NCBI GenBank assembly: GCA_937859595.1
Contig: CALMAH010000011.1
Location: forward strand, 162,953 to 226,952
DNA length: 64,000 nt
DNA from: an uncultured Acidobacteriota bacterium
Lineage (GTDB): Bacteria; Acidobacteriota; Blastocatellia; Pyrinomonadales; Pyrinomonadaceae
Direction: 5' to 3'
The translations under genes and the position numbers were made by a program. The notes beneath the pieces were generated by a model. The model ran no database searches. It was not told the origin of the DNA and worked only from the letters and a program-made list of their open reading frames with translations. Of this stretch, positions 53,357-60,964 are shown piece after piece; position 1 is the first letter of the stretch; the number at the start of each line of letters is the position of its first letter.

Positions 53357-54838
53357 ATGAAGTGTATCACAGTTATCGGCGGTGGGCTTGCGGGTGTTGA
53401 GGCGGCTTGGCAGGCGGCGGAGCGTGGGGTAAAAGTGCGGCTTTACGAGATGCGGCCTGTGCGGCAGACGCCTGCACACCGGACGGACAAACTGGCGGAG
53501 ATCGTCTGCTCGAATTCACTTAAGACGGACGAGCCCGGTTCGGCTCCCTACCTCCTGAAAGAAGAGCTTCGCCGCGGCGGTTCGCTTGTGATGGATGCAG
53601 CAGCGGCGACGCGCGTCCCGGCTGGTGCGGCCCTGTCGGTAGATCGCATCAAGTTCGCCGAGTACATTACTGAACGCATCGAAGCCCATCCGAACATCGA
53701 CGTCATCCGCGAAGAAGTGAAGTCGATCGGCGGGAGCGCGGACACTCCTGTCCGCATGAGCGTCGCTTCGACGCGAACCGGTGCGGAAAGCGACGAGTCG
53801 CCAGTAGATGAGGGCGATCTCGCCGGAGGAACCGGCGATGCGGACAAGAGTGTCCGCGCTCCAGTTCGAGCCCCAACGATCATCGCTACCGGGCCGCTGA
53901 CGTCGGATGCATTGACCGCCGACATAATGCGGTTCACGGGGGACGACCAGCTATATTTTTACGATGCGATAGCGCCGATCATCGCGGCGGATTCGATAGA
54001 TATGTCGATCGCGTTCAAGGCGGCACGTTACGACAAAGGCGGGGACGACTATATCAATTGCCCGATGGACCGCGAGCGTTATGAGCTTTTCGTTTCCGAA
54101 CTGCTCGCCGCGAAATCCGTCCCGCTGAAACGCTTTGAAGAGACGCACTGGTTCGAAAGCTGTCTGCCGATAGAGGAGATCGCCCGCCGGGGCCCCGAAA
54201 CGCTCCGGTTCGGGCCGATGAAGCCGAAGGGTTTGCGGCATCCGAAGACCGGCGAGGAGCCATATGCCTGCGTCCAGCTCCGGCAGGAAAACCTGATGGC
54301 GGACGCCTATGGGATGGTCGGTTTTCAAAATCATCTTCGATACGGCGAACAGGCCCGCGTGCTTCGGCTGATTCCCGGTTTGGAGAACGCCGAGTTCCTG
54401 CAATACGGCCAGATCCACCGAAATACGTTCATCAATTCGCCGAAGATATTGAATGAGACACTCGCGACCAAGAAAGACCCGCACCTTTTCTTCGCCGGCC
54501 AGATAACCGGCGTCGAGGGCTATGTCGAATCGGTCGCGACCGGCTGGCTTGCGGGGATAAACGCCGTAAATGTCCTCCGCGGTCAGCCGATGATAACCGC
54601 GCCGCAGACCTCCGCGATCGGAGCGCTATGCCGTTATGTCTCAAATGTCGAGACAAAGAACTTTCAGCCTGTGAACATTACCTTTGGATTGCTGGAGCCG
54701 CTGCCGCCCGAGCTTCGAAAAAAATACCGAAAGAAACGCGAACGGCATATGATCCAGGTGGAAAGGGCGCTCGAGGATTGGAACGCGTGGATCGATAGAA
54801 TTGAGGGTAGAGCGATAGGCATTCCGCATCACGAATGA
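53357..54838 (+). CDS. trmFO: TrmFO, folate-dependent tRNA U54 methyltransferase, with in-frame insertion
   Basis: This 493-residue flavoprotein makes m5U54 in tRNA with methylene-tetrahydrofolate and FAD. The FAD motif is VIGGGLAGVEAAW (about residues 6-18), with IVCSNSLKTDEPGSAP, the catalytic Cys of NCPMDR (about 238), and FFAGQITGVEGYVESVATGW. It is about 50 residues longer than usual, and the extra piece (about 126-169, ending just before TIIATGPLTSDAL) is encoded by an inverted-repeat element. The insertion lies between conserved segments in a surface loop and keeps the frame. The stop overlaps the next start (ATGA). XerC lies further downstream, echoing the trmFO-xerC order of other phyla. 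Confidence 0.95.
   Translation: MKCITVIGGGLAGVEAAWQAAERGVKVRLYEMRPVRQTPAHRTDKLAEIVCSNSLKTDEPGSAPYLLKEELRRGGSLVMDAAAATRVPAGAALSVDRIKFAEYITERIEAHPNIDVIREEVKSIGGSADTPVRMSVASTRTGAESDESPVDEGDLAGGTGDADKSVRAPVRAPTIIATGPLTSDALTADIMRFTGDDQLYFYDAIAPIIAADSIDMSIAFKAARYDKGGDDYINCPMDRERYELFVSELLAAKSVPLKRFEETHWFESCLPIEEIARRGPETLRFGPMKPKGLRHPKTGEEPYACVQLRQENLMADAYGMVGFQNHLRYGEQARVLRLIPGLENAEFLQYGQIHRNTFINSPKILNETLATKKDPHLFFAGQITGVEGYVESVATGWLAGINAVNVLRGQPMITAPQTSAIGALCRYVSNVETKNFQPVNITFGLLEPLPPELRKKYRKKRERHMIQVERALEDWNAWIDRIEGRAIGIPHHE
53733..53862. repeat. 130-bp inverted-repeat element inserted in frame in trmFO
   Basis: Ends 53733-53757 and 53838-53862 are 25-bp inverted repeats, 24 of 25 identical, each itself containing a palindrome (GCGGACACTCCTGTCCGC and GCGGACAAGAGTGTCCGC). 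The interior 80 bases are unrelated. The host frame stays open through it. Confidence 0.85.
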
Positions 54839-55083
54839 AAAAGGCAGCCTATAAAGAAAACTTTCAGAAAGGGTCCTGCGCTCGAATTGTTGGGCGAGCA
54901 AAACTTGAGGACTTCAAGACATCATGGCGATACCATCATCCTCTTCAAGATGAGCAAATGAGTTTTGCTGATAATCGGGCCGAAATTGTCTGGGTGGGAT
55001 TTTATCACGGTGGAGATGTGCTGTACGAACTTGCCGGAGTCCCGGGTATCTGGCATGAGGTATGTCTGGAGCCTTGCGACTGA
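54835..55083 (+). CDS. Conserved small protein, unknown function
   Basis: This 82-residue protein overlaps the trmFO stop by four bases. GSCARIVGRAKLEDF, then WRYHHPLQDEQMSFADNRAEI and VGFYHGGDVLYELAGVPGIWHE, resemble a small family of SH3-like proteins I have met in similar bacteria (GFYHGGD...GIWHE), with a conserved ending. I cannot assign a function. It is probably co-translated with TrmFO. The following REP sequences start 4 bases after its stop. Confidence 0.72.
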   Translation: MKKAAYKENFQKGSCARIVGRAKLEDFKTSWRYHHPLQDEQMSFADNRAEIVWVGFYHGGDVLYELAGVPGIWHEVCLEPCD

Positions 55084-55086
55084 GTT

Positions 55087-55241
55087 GGGCTTAAGCCCGG
55101 CTCTTATTTGGGCCAAGCTAACCGTTGCCTAAAGACAACGGGAATCACTCAGATCAACGGCAACCGTTAAAGCTAACAGTCATTTTGGAAATTGGGTGGG
55201 TCAGAAAGAGGTCTTTCATTGCCGTTGCCTTTAGGCAACGG
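55087..55241. repeat. REP-type palindromes, left cluster
   Basis: Palindromes GGGCTTAAGCCC (55087-55098), CCGTTG...CAACGG (55122-55141), a partial AACGG copy near 55156-55168 and CCGTTGCC-TTTA-GGCAACGG (55222-55241) cluster just upstream of the transposase remnant. They share the core of the right-hand cluster. Confidence 0.75.
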
Positions 55242-55261
55242 TTACAATTCGGAGAATACAC

Positions 55262-55689
55262 ATGTCATATGTCCGCATTTGGGTGCATGCGGTCTTCAGC
55301 ACGCGAAATCATGAACAATATTTCACTCGAAATATTAGATAGAAATTGATCGAACATATTCGAGAAAATTGTCGAGAAAAAAAGGTATTTATCTGGATTC
55401 GATCGGTGGTTGGTCTGAGCATCTGCACCTTTTGATCTCACTCGGGCGCGAACAAAATATTGCTAAGGTAATGATGCTGATAAAGGGTGAATCCGCTCAT
55501 TGGTTAAACAAGCAATCATTTTTCAAAGGCAAGTTCTTTTGGCAGGACGATTATTTTGCTATTTCGGTATCCGAATCCCAAGTTGCGAGGGTTTGCGGAT
55601 ATATTGACAGGCAGGAAGAGCATCACAAGTCCGTGCCATTTGATAAGGAGCTAGAAACACTGCGGAAGATCACAGAGAAATTGGGCTAA
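55262..55689 (+). pseudogene. Broken Y1 (RAYT/IS200-like) transposase
   Basis: The frame starts at ATG 55262 (SYVRIWVHAVFSTRNHEQYF), is stopped by a TAG at 55340-55342, and must shift near the A7 run at 55377-55383 to reach the second frame (KKGIYLDSIGGW to KITEKLG). The second part holds the HUH motif (EHLHLL) and the catalytic Tyr in RVCGYIDRQ, so the whole protein (about 140 residues) was a REP-associated tyrosine transposase. Both lesions make it inactive unless recoding occurs. It is flanked by REP-like palindromes on both sides, the usual context. Confidence 0.85.
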
Positions 55690-55739
55690 AGCCCAAGGAA
55701 TTTTGTTGGGGCCGCCCGACCGTTGGCTAAAGCCAACGG
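55681..55739. repeat. REP-type palindromes, right cluster
   Basis: TTGGGC-TAAA-GCCCAA (55681-55696) spans the transposase stop, and CCGTTGGC-TAAA-GCCAACGG (55720-55739) follows. The core matches the left cluster. Confidence 0.8.
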
Positions 55740-55783
55740 CAATCCTAAAGATCTCGATGCAAAGGAGATCTTGAACATATTCA

Positions 55784-56515
55784 ATGGAACCAACCACACT
55801 CCTTATCATTTTCGCCATCTTCCTCGTCGCCGTCCTTTATTCTTCGGTCGGCCACGGCGGGGCTTCGGGTTATTTGGCGGTGATGGCGGTTTTCGCGGTG
55901 GCTCCTGAGGTTACGCGGCCGACCGCACTAACGCTAAATCTTTTTGTTGCATCCATCGCCACTATCCACTATTATCGTGCGGGCCATTTCTCGTGGCGAC
56001 TTTTTGTTCCTTTCGCTGCGGCCTCCGTTCCGATGGCTTATATCGGCGGAACAATTCATCTGCCCACAGACGTATATAAGGTTGTTCTCGGCATTGTGCT
56101 TTTGCTGGCGGCGGCAAGGCTGGCGTGGCATTTTGAGGGCGCCGAGGACGCAAAGGAACCTCCCGTTTGGCTTGCGCTGATGATAGGCGCGGTGCTTGGG
56201 CTCGTTTCGGGGTTAGTAGGCGTGGGCGGCGGTATATTTCTCACACCGCTGCTGCTTTTGCTGCATTGGGCGAGGGCGAAAACCGCGGCCGCCGTGTCCG
56301 CGATGTTCATTTTGGTCAATTCCGCGGCGGGCCTGTTCGGAAATTATCCGAACGCCCTGTCCCTGCCCGGCAATGTTTGGTATTGGGTGGGGGCGGCGGT
56401 CGCCGGCGGCTTTGTTGGATCTTATATGGGGGCTCGTCGGCTGGATTCGCTGTTGCTCAGACGTGCACTGGCCGTTGTGCTTGTGGTTGCCGGGGCAAAA
56501 CTCCTTTTCGTTTAA
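55784..56515 (+). CDS. TauE/SafE-family membrane permease
   Basis: This 243-residue permease has about eight transmembrane helices, and is of the sulfite/sulfonate exporter TauE/SafE family. VLYSSVGHGGASGYLAVMAVF (split as VLYSSVGHGGASG and YLAVMAVF, about residues 15-35) is the first conserved repeat, and LGLVSGLVGVGGGIFLTPLL (about 140-160) the second, as expected for the internally duplicated fold. It is an orphan without adjacent sulfur genes, so the transported anion (sulfite, sulfoacetate or another) is unknown. It starts downstream of the REP locus. Confidence 0.9.
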   Translation: MEPTTLLIIFAIFLVAVLYSSVGHGGASGYLAVMAVFAVAPEVTRPTALTLNLFVASIATIHYYRAGHFSWRLFVPFAAASVPMAYIGGTIHLPTDVYKVVLGIVLLLAAARLAWHFEGAEDAKEPPVWLALMIGAVLGLVSGLVGVGGGIFLTPLLLLLHWARAKTAAAVSAMFILVNSAAGLFGNYPNALSLPGNVWYWVGAAVAGGFVGSYMGARRLDSLLLRRALAVVLVVAGAKLLFV

Positions 56516-56574
56516 CATTCGGGCAAACCGCCGGGCCTTTGCGTAATCATATCTTTAGCGTACAGCGACAACCG

Positions 56575-57639
56575 ATGAAACTGGCCCCCATCATCGTCTT
56601 ACTTACCGCATTTGCGGCGTCGGCCCAATCGGGGCGTATCAAGACCGCGGAGACCCCCGCGCCTAGCCCCTCACCGCGGCGAACGGTCTCGGCGCCCGTC
56701 ACGGAGCGGCCCAGGATCGCGGAACCCCGGCCCTCGCCTTCTCCTGTCATCTTGACGGTAGATGAAGAGGACGTTATCCGCGTAGATTCGTCTTACGTTC
56801 CGATCCCGGTCACCGTACTGGCAAAGGACGGACGGGCTGTCAGAAACCTGGATCGCGATGATTTCCGGCTTCAGATCGACGGAGTCGAAGCCGAGATTCG
56901 CGAAGTTACCAGAGCGGAAGTGCCCATCCGCATGGCGATGCTATTCGATAACTCAGGCAGCATCCTCACTGCCAGGAACTTTCAGATAGAGGCTGCCGTC
57001 AGGTTTTTCGAGCGGGTTCTGCGACCGGGCCGCGATCAAGGGTCTCTCTTTCGTGTCGCGACCTCGGTCTGGCTTGAACAGCCTTTGACGGCCGATCCAC
57101 GCGAACTTGTACGCGCGATCCAGGCGTTGCCGCCGCCCTCGGGAGCGACCTCGCTTTTGGACGGCATCGAATTGGCCGCACGATATCTGGCTGAAACCGA
57201 AGGTGTCGGCCGCCGGGTTATCGTGATCGTCTCCGATGGCGACGATACGATCACGGACACCACGGTAGAAAGGGCTCTTCGCATGGCCCAACGAAACAAC
57301 TGCCAGATCTTTGTCGTGCAGACCACCGATTTTGAGAACTTTGTGCGAACGGGTTCCCGCATCGGAAATGCAAATGTCCGTGCCCTGACAGCCGAACGCC
57401 GAATGAAGATGTTTGCCGAACAAACCGGCGGAGCCGTCTATATGCCGATCGACCGGCGCGAGCTGGAAGATGCCTTCCAACGCATTTCGGCTGACCTTTC
57501 CGAGCAATACATACTTGGCTATTATCCCGAATCGGAGACCGGCCACAATGGACAATTTCGCCGGATAGAGGTCGCGGTCGCCGGCGGTGAAGGTATGACA
57601 GTTCGTGCAAGAAAAGGTTATTATGTCCGCCGTGACTAG
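56575..57639 (+). CDS. VWA-related secreted protein (acidobacterial VWFA type)
   Basis: This 354-residue protein has a signal peptide ([15 protein letters not shown]), a Pro/Ser-rich linker ([10 protein letters not shown]), a beta-sandwich domain ([20 protein letters not shown]) and a VWA domain with an intact [13 protein letters not shown] (about residue 125), [11 protein letters not shown] and [10 protein letters not shown]. It ends with [12 protein letters not shown] and [12 protein letters not shown], the classic family ending. Unlike the two relatives at 28-30 kb, it has no 24-residue leader, which makes it a useful control. Its stop overlaps the recombinase start by 17 bases. Role unknown. 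Confidence 0.92.
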   Translation: MKLAPIIVLLTAFAASAQSGRIKTAETPAPSPSPRRTVSAPVTERPRIAEPRPSPSPVILTVDEEDVIRVDSSYVPIPVTVLAKDGRAVRNLDRDDFRLQIDGVEAEIREVTRAEVPIRMAMLFDNSGSILTARNFQIEAAVRFFERVLRPGRDQGSLFRVATSVWLEQPLTADPRELVRAIQALPPPSGATSLLDGIELAARYLAETEGVGRRVIVIVSDGDDTITDTTVERALRMAQRNNCQIFVVQTTDFENFVRTGSRIGNANVRALTAERRMKMFAEQTGGAVYMPIDRRELEDAFQRISADLSEQYILGYYPESETGHNGQFRRIEVAVAGGEGMTVRARKGYYVRRD

Positions 57640-58561
57640 CCCCCTGATGCTGGCCGAATCGCTCGACCAATTTTTCCGTCACCTGAAGTTTGAGCGGAGC
57701 ATGAGCTCGCACACGCTGCGAAACTATGCTTCTGACCTGGATCAGTTCCGCGACTTCCTGCTCCGGATAGAAAAACGCGAGGACCTTCCGGTCGACGATA
57801 TCGATCGGCTGACGATACGCGAATGGATGGCGTCACTGGACGCCGGCGGAGCGAAAAAGACGACCAGAGCCCGCAAACTGGCAAGCCTCCGCACGTTCTT
57901 CCAATTCCTGATCCGCGAAGGCCGGCTGGAGTCCAATCCGGCGAAGCTCGTCGCGACGCCGCGCATCGATAAGAAACTGCCGTCGCACCTTTCCATCGAA
58001 GATGCAGTCCGGCTGATCGAAACACCTGACATTAATACGGATCTTGGCAGACGCGACCGCGCCATAATGGAATTTCTCTATGCGACCGGCATCCGTGTCG
58101 GAGAACTCGTCGGGATAGACCTGACGGACATCGATTTTCGCGAACGGATGGTCCGCGTTATGGGAAAGCGAAAAAAGCAGCGCATCGTTCCCTTTCACGA
58201 ACATGCTCTCCAGACGCTGATGCACTACCTGACGTTGACCCGTCCGGCCTTCCTGAACGAATGTCCGGCCGCCCAACGTGATGAAAAGGCCGTCTTCCTG
58301 CATCGACGCGGCGGCCGGATCACGACCCGCAGCGTTGGACGGATGATCGACAAATATATTGCCCAGTGTGCTGATATACACAATATCTCGCCGCACAGCC
58401 TCCGGCACTCTTTTGCGACGCACATGCTGGACCAGGGTGCCGATCTGCGCGACATTCAGGAGCTCTTGGGGCATGCCCGCCTTTCGACAACACAGATCTA
58501 CACACAGGTTTCAATAGAGAAAATGATCGCCGTTTACGACCGGGCCCATCCAAAGGCATGA
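57623..58561 (+). CDS. xerC: Tyrosine recombinase of the XerC/XerD type
   Basis: This 312-residue site-specific recombinase resolves chromosome dimers at dif. The core-binding N-terminal SAM-like domain is at about residues 5-90 ([21 protein letters not shown]). The catalytic set is complete: Arg in ATGIRVGEL (about 150), Lys in [10 protein letters not shown], His-x-x-Arg in [10 protein letters not shown], His in [12 protein letters not shown] and the Tyr nucleophile in [11 protein letters not shown] 57623 gives the normal length. XerC and XerD are hard to tell apart; the trmFO neighbourhood suggests XerC. It converges on the ImmA gene, 9 bases away. Confidence 0.9.
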   Translation: MSAVTSPLMLAESLDQFFRHLKFERSMSSHTLRNYASDLDQFRDFLLRIEKREDLPVDDIDRLTIREWMASLDAGGAKKTTRARKLASLRTFFQFLIREGRLESNPAKLVATPRIDKKLPSHLSIEDAVRLIETPDINTDLGRRDRAIMEFLYATGIRVGELVGIDLTDIDFRERMVRVMGKRKKQRIVPFHEHALQTLMHYLTLTRPAFLNECPAAQRDEKAVFLHRRGGRITTRSVGRMIDKYIAQCADIHNISPHSLRHSFATHMLDQGADLRDIQELLGHARLSTTQIYTQVSIEKMIAVYDRAHPKA

Positions 58562-58570
58562 CCCGACGGT

Positions 58571-59017
58571 TCAAAGGCCGTGTTGTTGAAATATTTCAAA
58601 CCGCACGCGGATCAGTTCTGGATCAAAGCCATCGTCGATAAGCTCTGAAGCGGTGCGGTTCAATAGATCGACTTTCGGGATGAGTGCGACGAGGGCAAAT
58701 ATGTCTGCCTCTATTTCTTTTCGGTTCCGTTTCCCGACGCCATGGAAATTGGCGGTTGCCCCGCGTTCAGGGGCGTGCAGCAGAAAATGAGCAAATTCGT
58801 GGAACAGGACGAACAGGCGTCGTCGGGGCGGCAGCTTGCTGTCAACAGCGATAAAATGCCGGCCCATCACGGAGTAATAGAACCCGCTGACCTGAAGCGG
58901 CAGTTCCTCGACGGTCACCTTGTACCGCTTGCAAAGCCTGTATAGGTCTGCCTCATCAAGCGGCCGCTCGTTCCAGCCAATATTCAGTTCTTTGATCTTT
59001 TCGAGTACGAATATCAT
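58571..59017 (-). CDS. ImmA/IrrE-type metallopeptidase
   Basis: This 148-residue protein is of the ImmA/IrrE family (zinc peptidase that cleaves repressors). The zinc motif is LFHEFAHFLLH (HExxH, about residues 72-76), with a Glu/Asp after EIEADIFALVALIP. ATG 59017 is chosen because it matches the family's usual start; an upstream frame adds 24 residues. It lies 92 bases downstream of the HTH regulator on the same strand, the layout of ImmA/ImmR-like pairs. That the peptidase cleaves that regulator is inferred. Confidence 0.88.
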   Translation of the reverse strand: MIFVLEKIKELNIGWNERPLDEADLYRLCKRYKVTVEELPLQVSGFYYSVMGRHFIAVDSKLPPRRRLFVLFHEFAHFLLHAPERGATANFHGVGKRNRKEIEADIFALVALIPKVDLLNRTASELIDDGFDPELIRVRFEIFQQHGL

Positions 59018-59063
59018 TGTGAGAGCTTCCGCATCGCGGCGGCACATGCCGCGTGTGAGACAG

Positions 59064-59085
59064 CATATCATAGATATGACATATC
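59064..59085. promoter_or_regulatory. Candidate operator between regulator and ImmA genes
   Basis: CATATC-ATA-GATATG is an exact inverted repeat (59064-59078), followed by a third half-site CATATC (59080-59085). It lies between the HTH regulator and ImmA genes, where a repressor would be expected to act. Binding is not shown. Confidence 0.45.
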
Positions 59086-59109
59086 GCAAATTTTAGGGTC
59101 GGGTGGAAA

Positions 59110-59727
59110 TCAGGGCCGGTTGCGTAGCGTCCGATCGAGCACTTTCTTGGCGTCCTTCACGGCCTCTACCCTTTCTTCGGCGGTGTACGATTCCCAGCCC
59201 TGAAAGAATACGACGCCGAAATCCTTCGGATATTCGCGGTTCTCGTGGCGAAACCATTCGCCCATTACAAGATGCGGGTCGCCAAGCCGTATCACTGCCG
59301 CTTCCACATCAAATTTCGGCGCGGCATCTATGCGGCCGAGTTCCTGAACATCGCCGTTCAGACGCTCGTTCAGCTTTTTGTCAATGATCTCCCCGATCCT
59401 TTCTTCGAGGACCCAGCCAAGGTCAAGCGGCCGTCCACCGGGAACATACATTTCCCCTGCCCCGGTTAACAGCCAATTCAGGGACACATTCGTTTCATTA
59501 GCGATCTTTATGAGAACCTCAGGGGCCGGCATCCGTCCCTGGAAGTAGTTGCGGATAGTCGCGTGAGGGACATCGAGGCGTCGGGCGATCTCCGCCATCG
59601 TAGCGTAGCCGAACGCCTGCTTTAGCCTGTCTGTGAACTCTTCCTTCATCTCGCGGCCGAAACGTTTGTTTCGCGGTGGTAATGCAATGATACACTCGTT
59701 TTTTTCGGTGTCAAGTTTGTTGCTCAT
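59110..59727 (-). CDS. HTH transcriptional regulator of CI-repressor type
   Basis: This 205-residue regulator has an N-terminal helix-turn-helix of the phage-CI type (FTDRLKQAFGYATMAEIARRLDVPHATIRNYF, split as FTDRLKQAFGYATM and AEIARRLDVPHATIRNYF, about residues 31-62), followed by NWLLTGAGEMY, a helical linker and a C-terminal domain without a recognisable peptidase motif. It probably represses itself or the ImmA gene. The start at 59727 has weak Shine-Dalgarno support; an alternative lies at 59649, just before the HTH. Partner ImmA is 92 bases downstream. Confidence 0.85.
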   Translation of the reverse strand: MSNKLDTEKNECIIALPPRNKRFGREMKEEFTDRLKQAFGYATMAEIARRLDVPHATIRNYFQGRMPAPEVLIKIANETNVSLNWLLTGAGEMYVPGGRPLDLGWVLEERIGEIIDKKLNERLNGDVQELGRIDAAPKFDVEAAVIRLGDPHLVMGEWFRHENREYPKDFGVVFFQGWESYTAEERVEAVKDAKKVLDRTLRNRP

Positions 59728-59834
59728 CCTAGAGGGAGAAAACTTGTGCCCACAGCTGCGGCATACTTGACATTGGCGCTCGCGGAAAAGTATATTTCGT
59801 GATTCGGCCTTTTTGAGGCATCCGCACTTCGAAA

Positions 59835-59910
59835 GCCGCCCTAGCTCAGTTGGTAGAGCATTCGATTCGTAATCGAAAGGTCGTCGGTTCGACTCCGATG
59901 GGCGGCTCCA
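59835..59910 (+). tRNA. tRNA-Thr (CGT)
   Basis: The 76-base gene folds completely. The acceptor stem is GCCGCCC with GGGCGGC, the D-arm has GCTC and GAGC, the anticodon stem is TTCGA with TCGAA around the loop TTCGTAA (anticodon CGT, Thr), and the T-arm has the TTCGACT loop. The CCA end is encoded. It decodes ACG. The genes that follow look like an integrated element, and tRNA 3' ends are common attachment sites. Confidence 0.97.
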
Positions 59911-60037
59911 ATAAAATCAAGAATTTAACCTTCCCCACAGATGACGGGTTTCATGTTTTTCCTAGAAAGTTTCCTATTACCCGATGAGTAATCTCCCTTT
60001 TAGATTCGAGCGAATTAGCGTTTTTGAATGGGTGAAA

Positions 60038-60964
60038 CTACTTCTCACAACTTTGAAGAAACGGTATTAAATGTTTTTCTTTGGAGTAGAGAACCCTGAT
60101 TCCGACACGGAAGAAGCCGATGTTTCCTGCGTTCCGCTTTCTCAGCAGGGTCATCTTTGAGATGCCGAGGAACTTTGCGGCTTCGGCTTCGCTCAGCAGA
60201 GGTTCGTTTAGCGACGGCTCTTCGGGTACGGCTGGTAGTTGCATATTCGGAGTTCTGTTGCCCGTTTCGTTTTGTTGCTCAAATACCGCCATTTTAAAAG
60301 AATGAGGCAAATAGCCGAATTCTATCTTGATCTCGCGCTCGCCGATGGTGATTCTCTCGCAGATGTGCTCGACGATGATTCGCTTCTCTTTGGGCGTAAG
60401 GAATTGCCAGGAATCCGAAAGTCTCGCCTGATCTGTTTCGTCCGCTCCGGTTTCAACCTTACCAAGCTGGGAAGCAAAGATCTCTTCGAGATCGTCCGAC
60501 CCGATTTTACGGCGGCAGTCTATGCAGACGTATTTTGCCAGATTGCTCGGGACGCTCATCTTTCCGCCACACTCGCAGAATACAATTCCGGCAAGCATCT
60601 GTGCGGCTTGTTTGGCTGGCTTGGAGCTTCCGAGCATGTTGTTGGCCCGTTCCCACATTCCCGCATCGACTATTGCGTCAACCACGATCTCTTTTCCTTT
60701 TACAACACGAATCCCTTTGGCTGTCGTATCTCTCAAAAGCCTGTCGATTGTCGTGTCGGAGAACAGGGCATCGTTTCTCGTTCTGTAGCCCAGATCGTTC
60801 AATAGTTTTGCAACGGTCTTTTTTCTGCAGTGTTTCAGGAATAGCTCGTAGATGAGTTTTCGGATCGGCGCTTCCGTTGCGTCGATCACGAGCGCACCAT
60901 TCTGCCACCGGTAGCCGAAGGGGGCAATCCCGCCTGTACTCTTGGCCTCATTCGATTCAGTCAT
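60038..60964 (-). CDS. Recombinase-domain protein lacking the serine catalytic domain, with excisionase-like HTH
   Basis: This 308-residue protein contains the recombinase DNA-binding domain of large serine integrases: GGIAPFGYRWQNGALVID (about residues 11-28) through LLRDTTAKGIRV, then a zinc ribbon with FCECGGK (about 129) and YVCIDCRRK (about 148). It starts directly with this domain, so the usual resolvase domain of about 150 residues with the catalytic Ser is absent. The C-terminus is a helix-turn-helix of excisionase type (LSEAEAAKFLGISKMTLLRK, about 258-277). The start overlaps the stop of the upstream TraD-like gene by 8 bases, so the catalytic part is not simply next door. It may be an accessory DNA-binding factor. 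Confidence 0.85.
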   Translation of the reverse strand: MTESNEAKSTGGIAPFGYRWQNGALVIDATEAPIRKLIYELFLKHCRKKTVAKLLNDLGYRTRNDALFSDTTIDRLLRDTTAKGIRVVKGKEIVVDAIVDAGMWERANNMLGSSKPAKQAAQMLAGIVFCECGGKMSVPSNLAKYVCIDCRRKIGSDDLEEIFASQLGKVETGADETDQARLSDSWQFLTPKEKRIIVEHICERITIGEREIKIEFGYLPHSFKMAVFEQQNETGNRTPNMQLPAVPEEPSLNEPLLSEAEAAKFLGISKMTLLRKRNAGNIGFFRVGIRVLYSKEKHLIPFLQSCEK

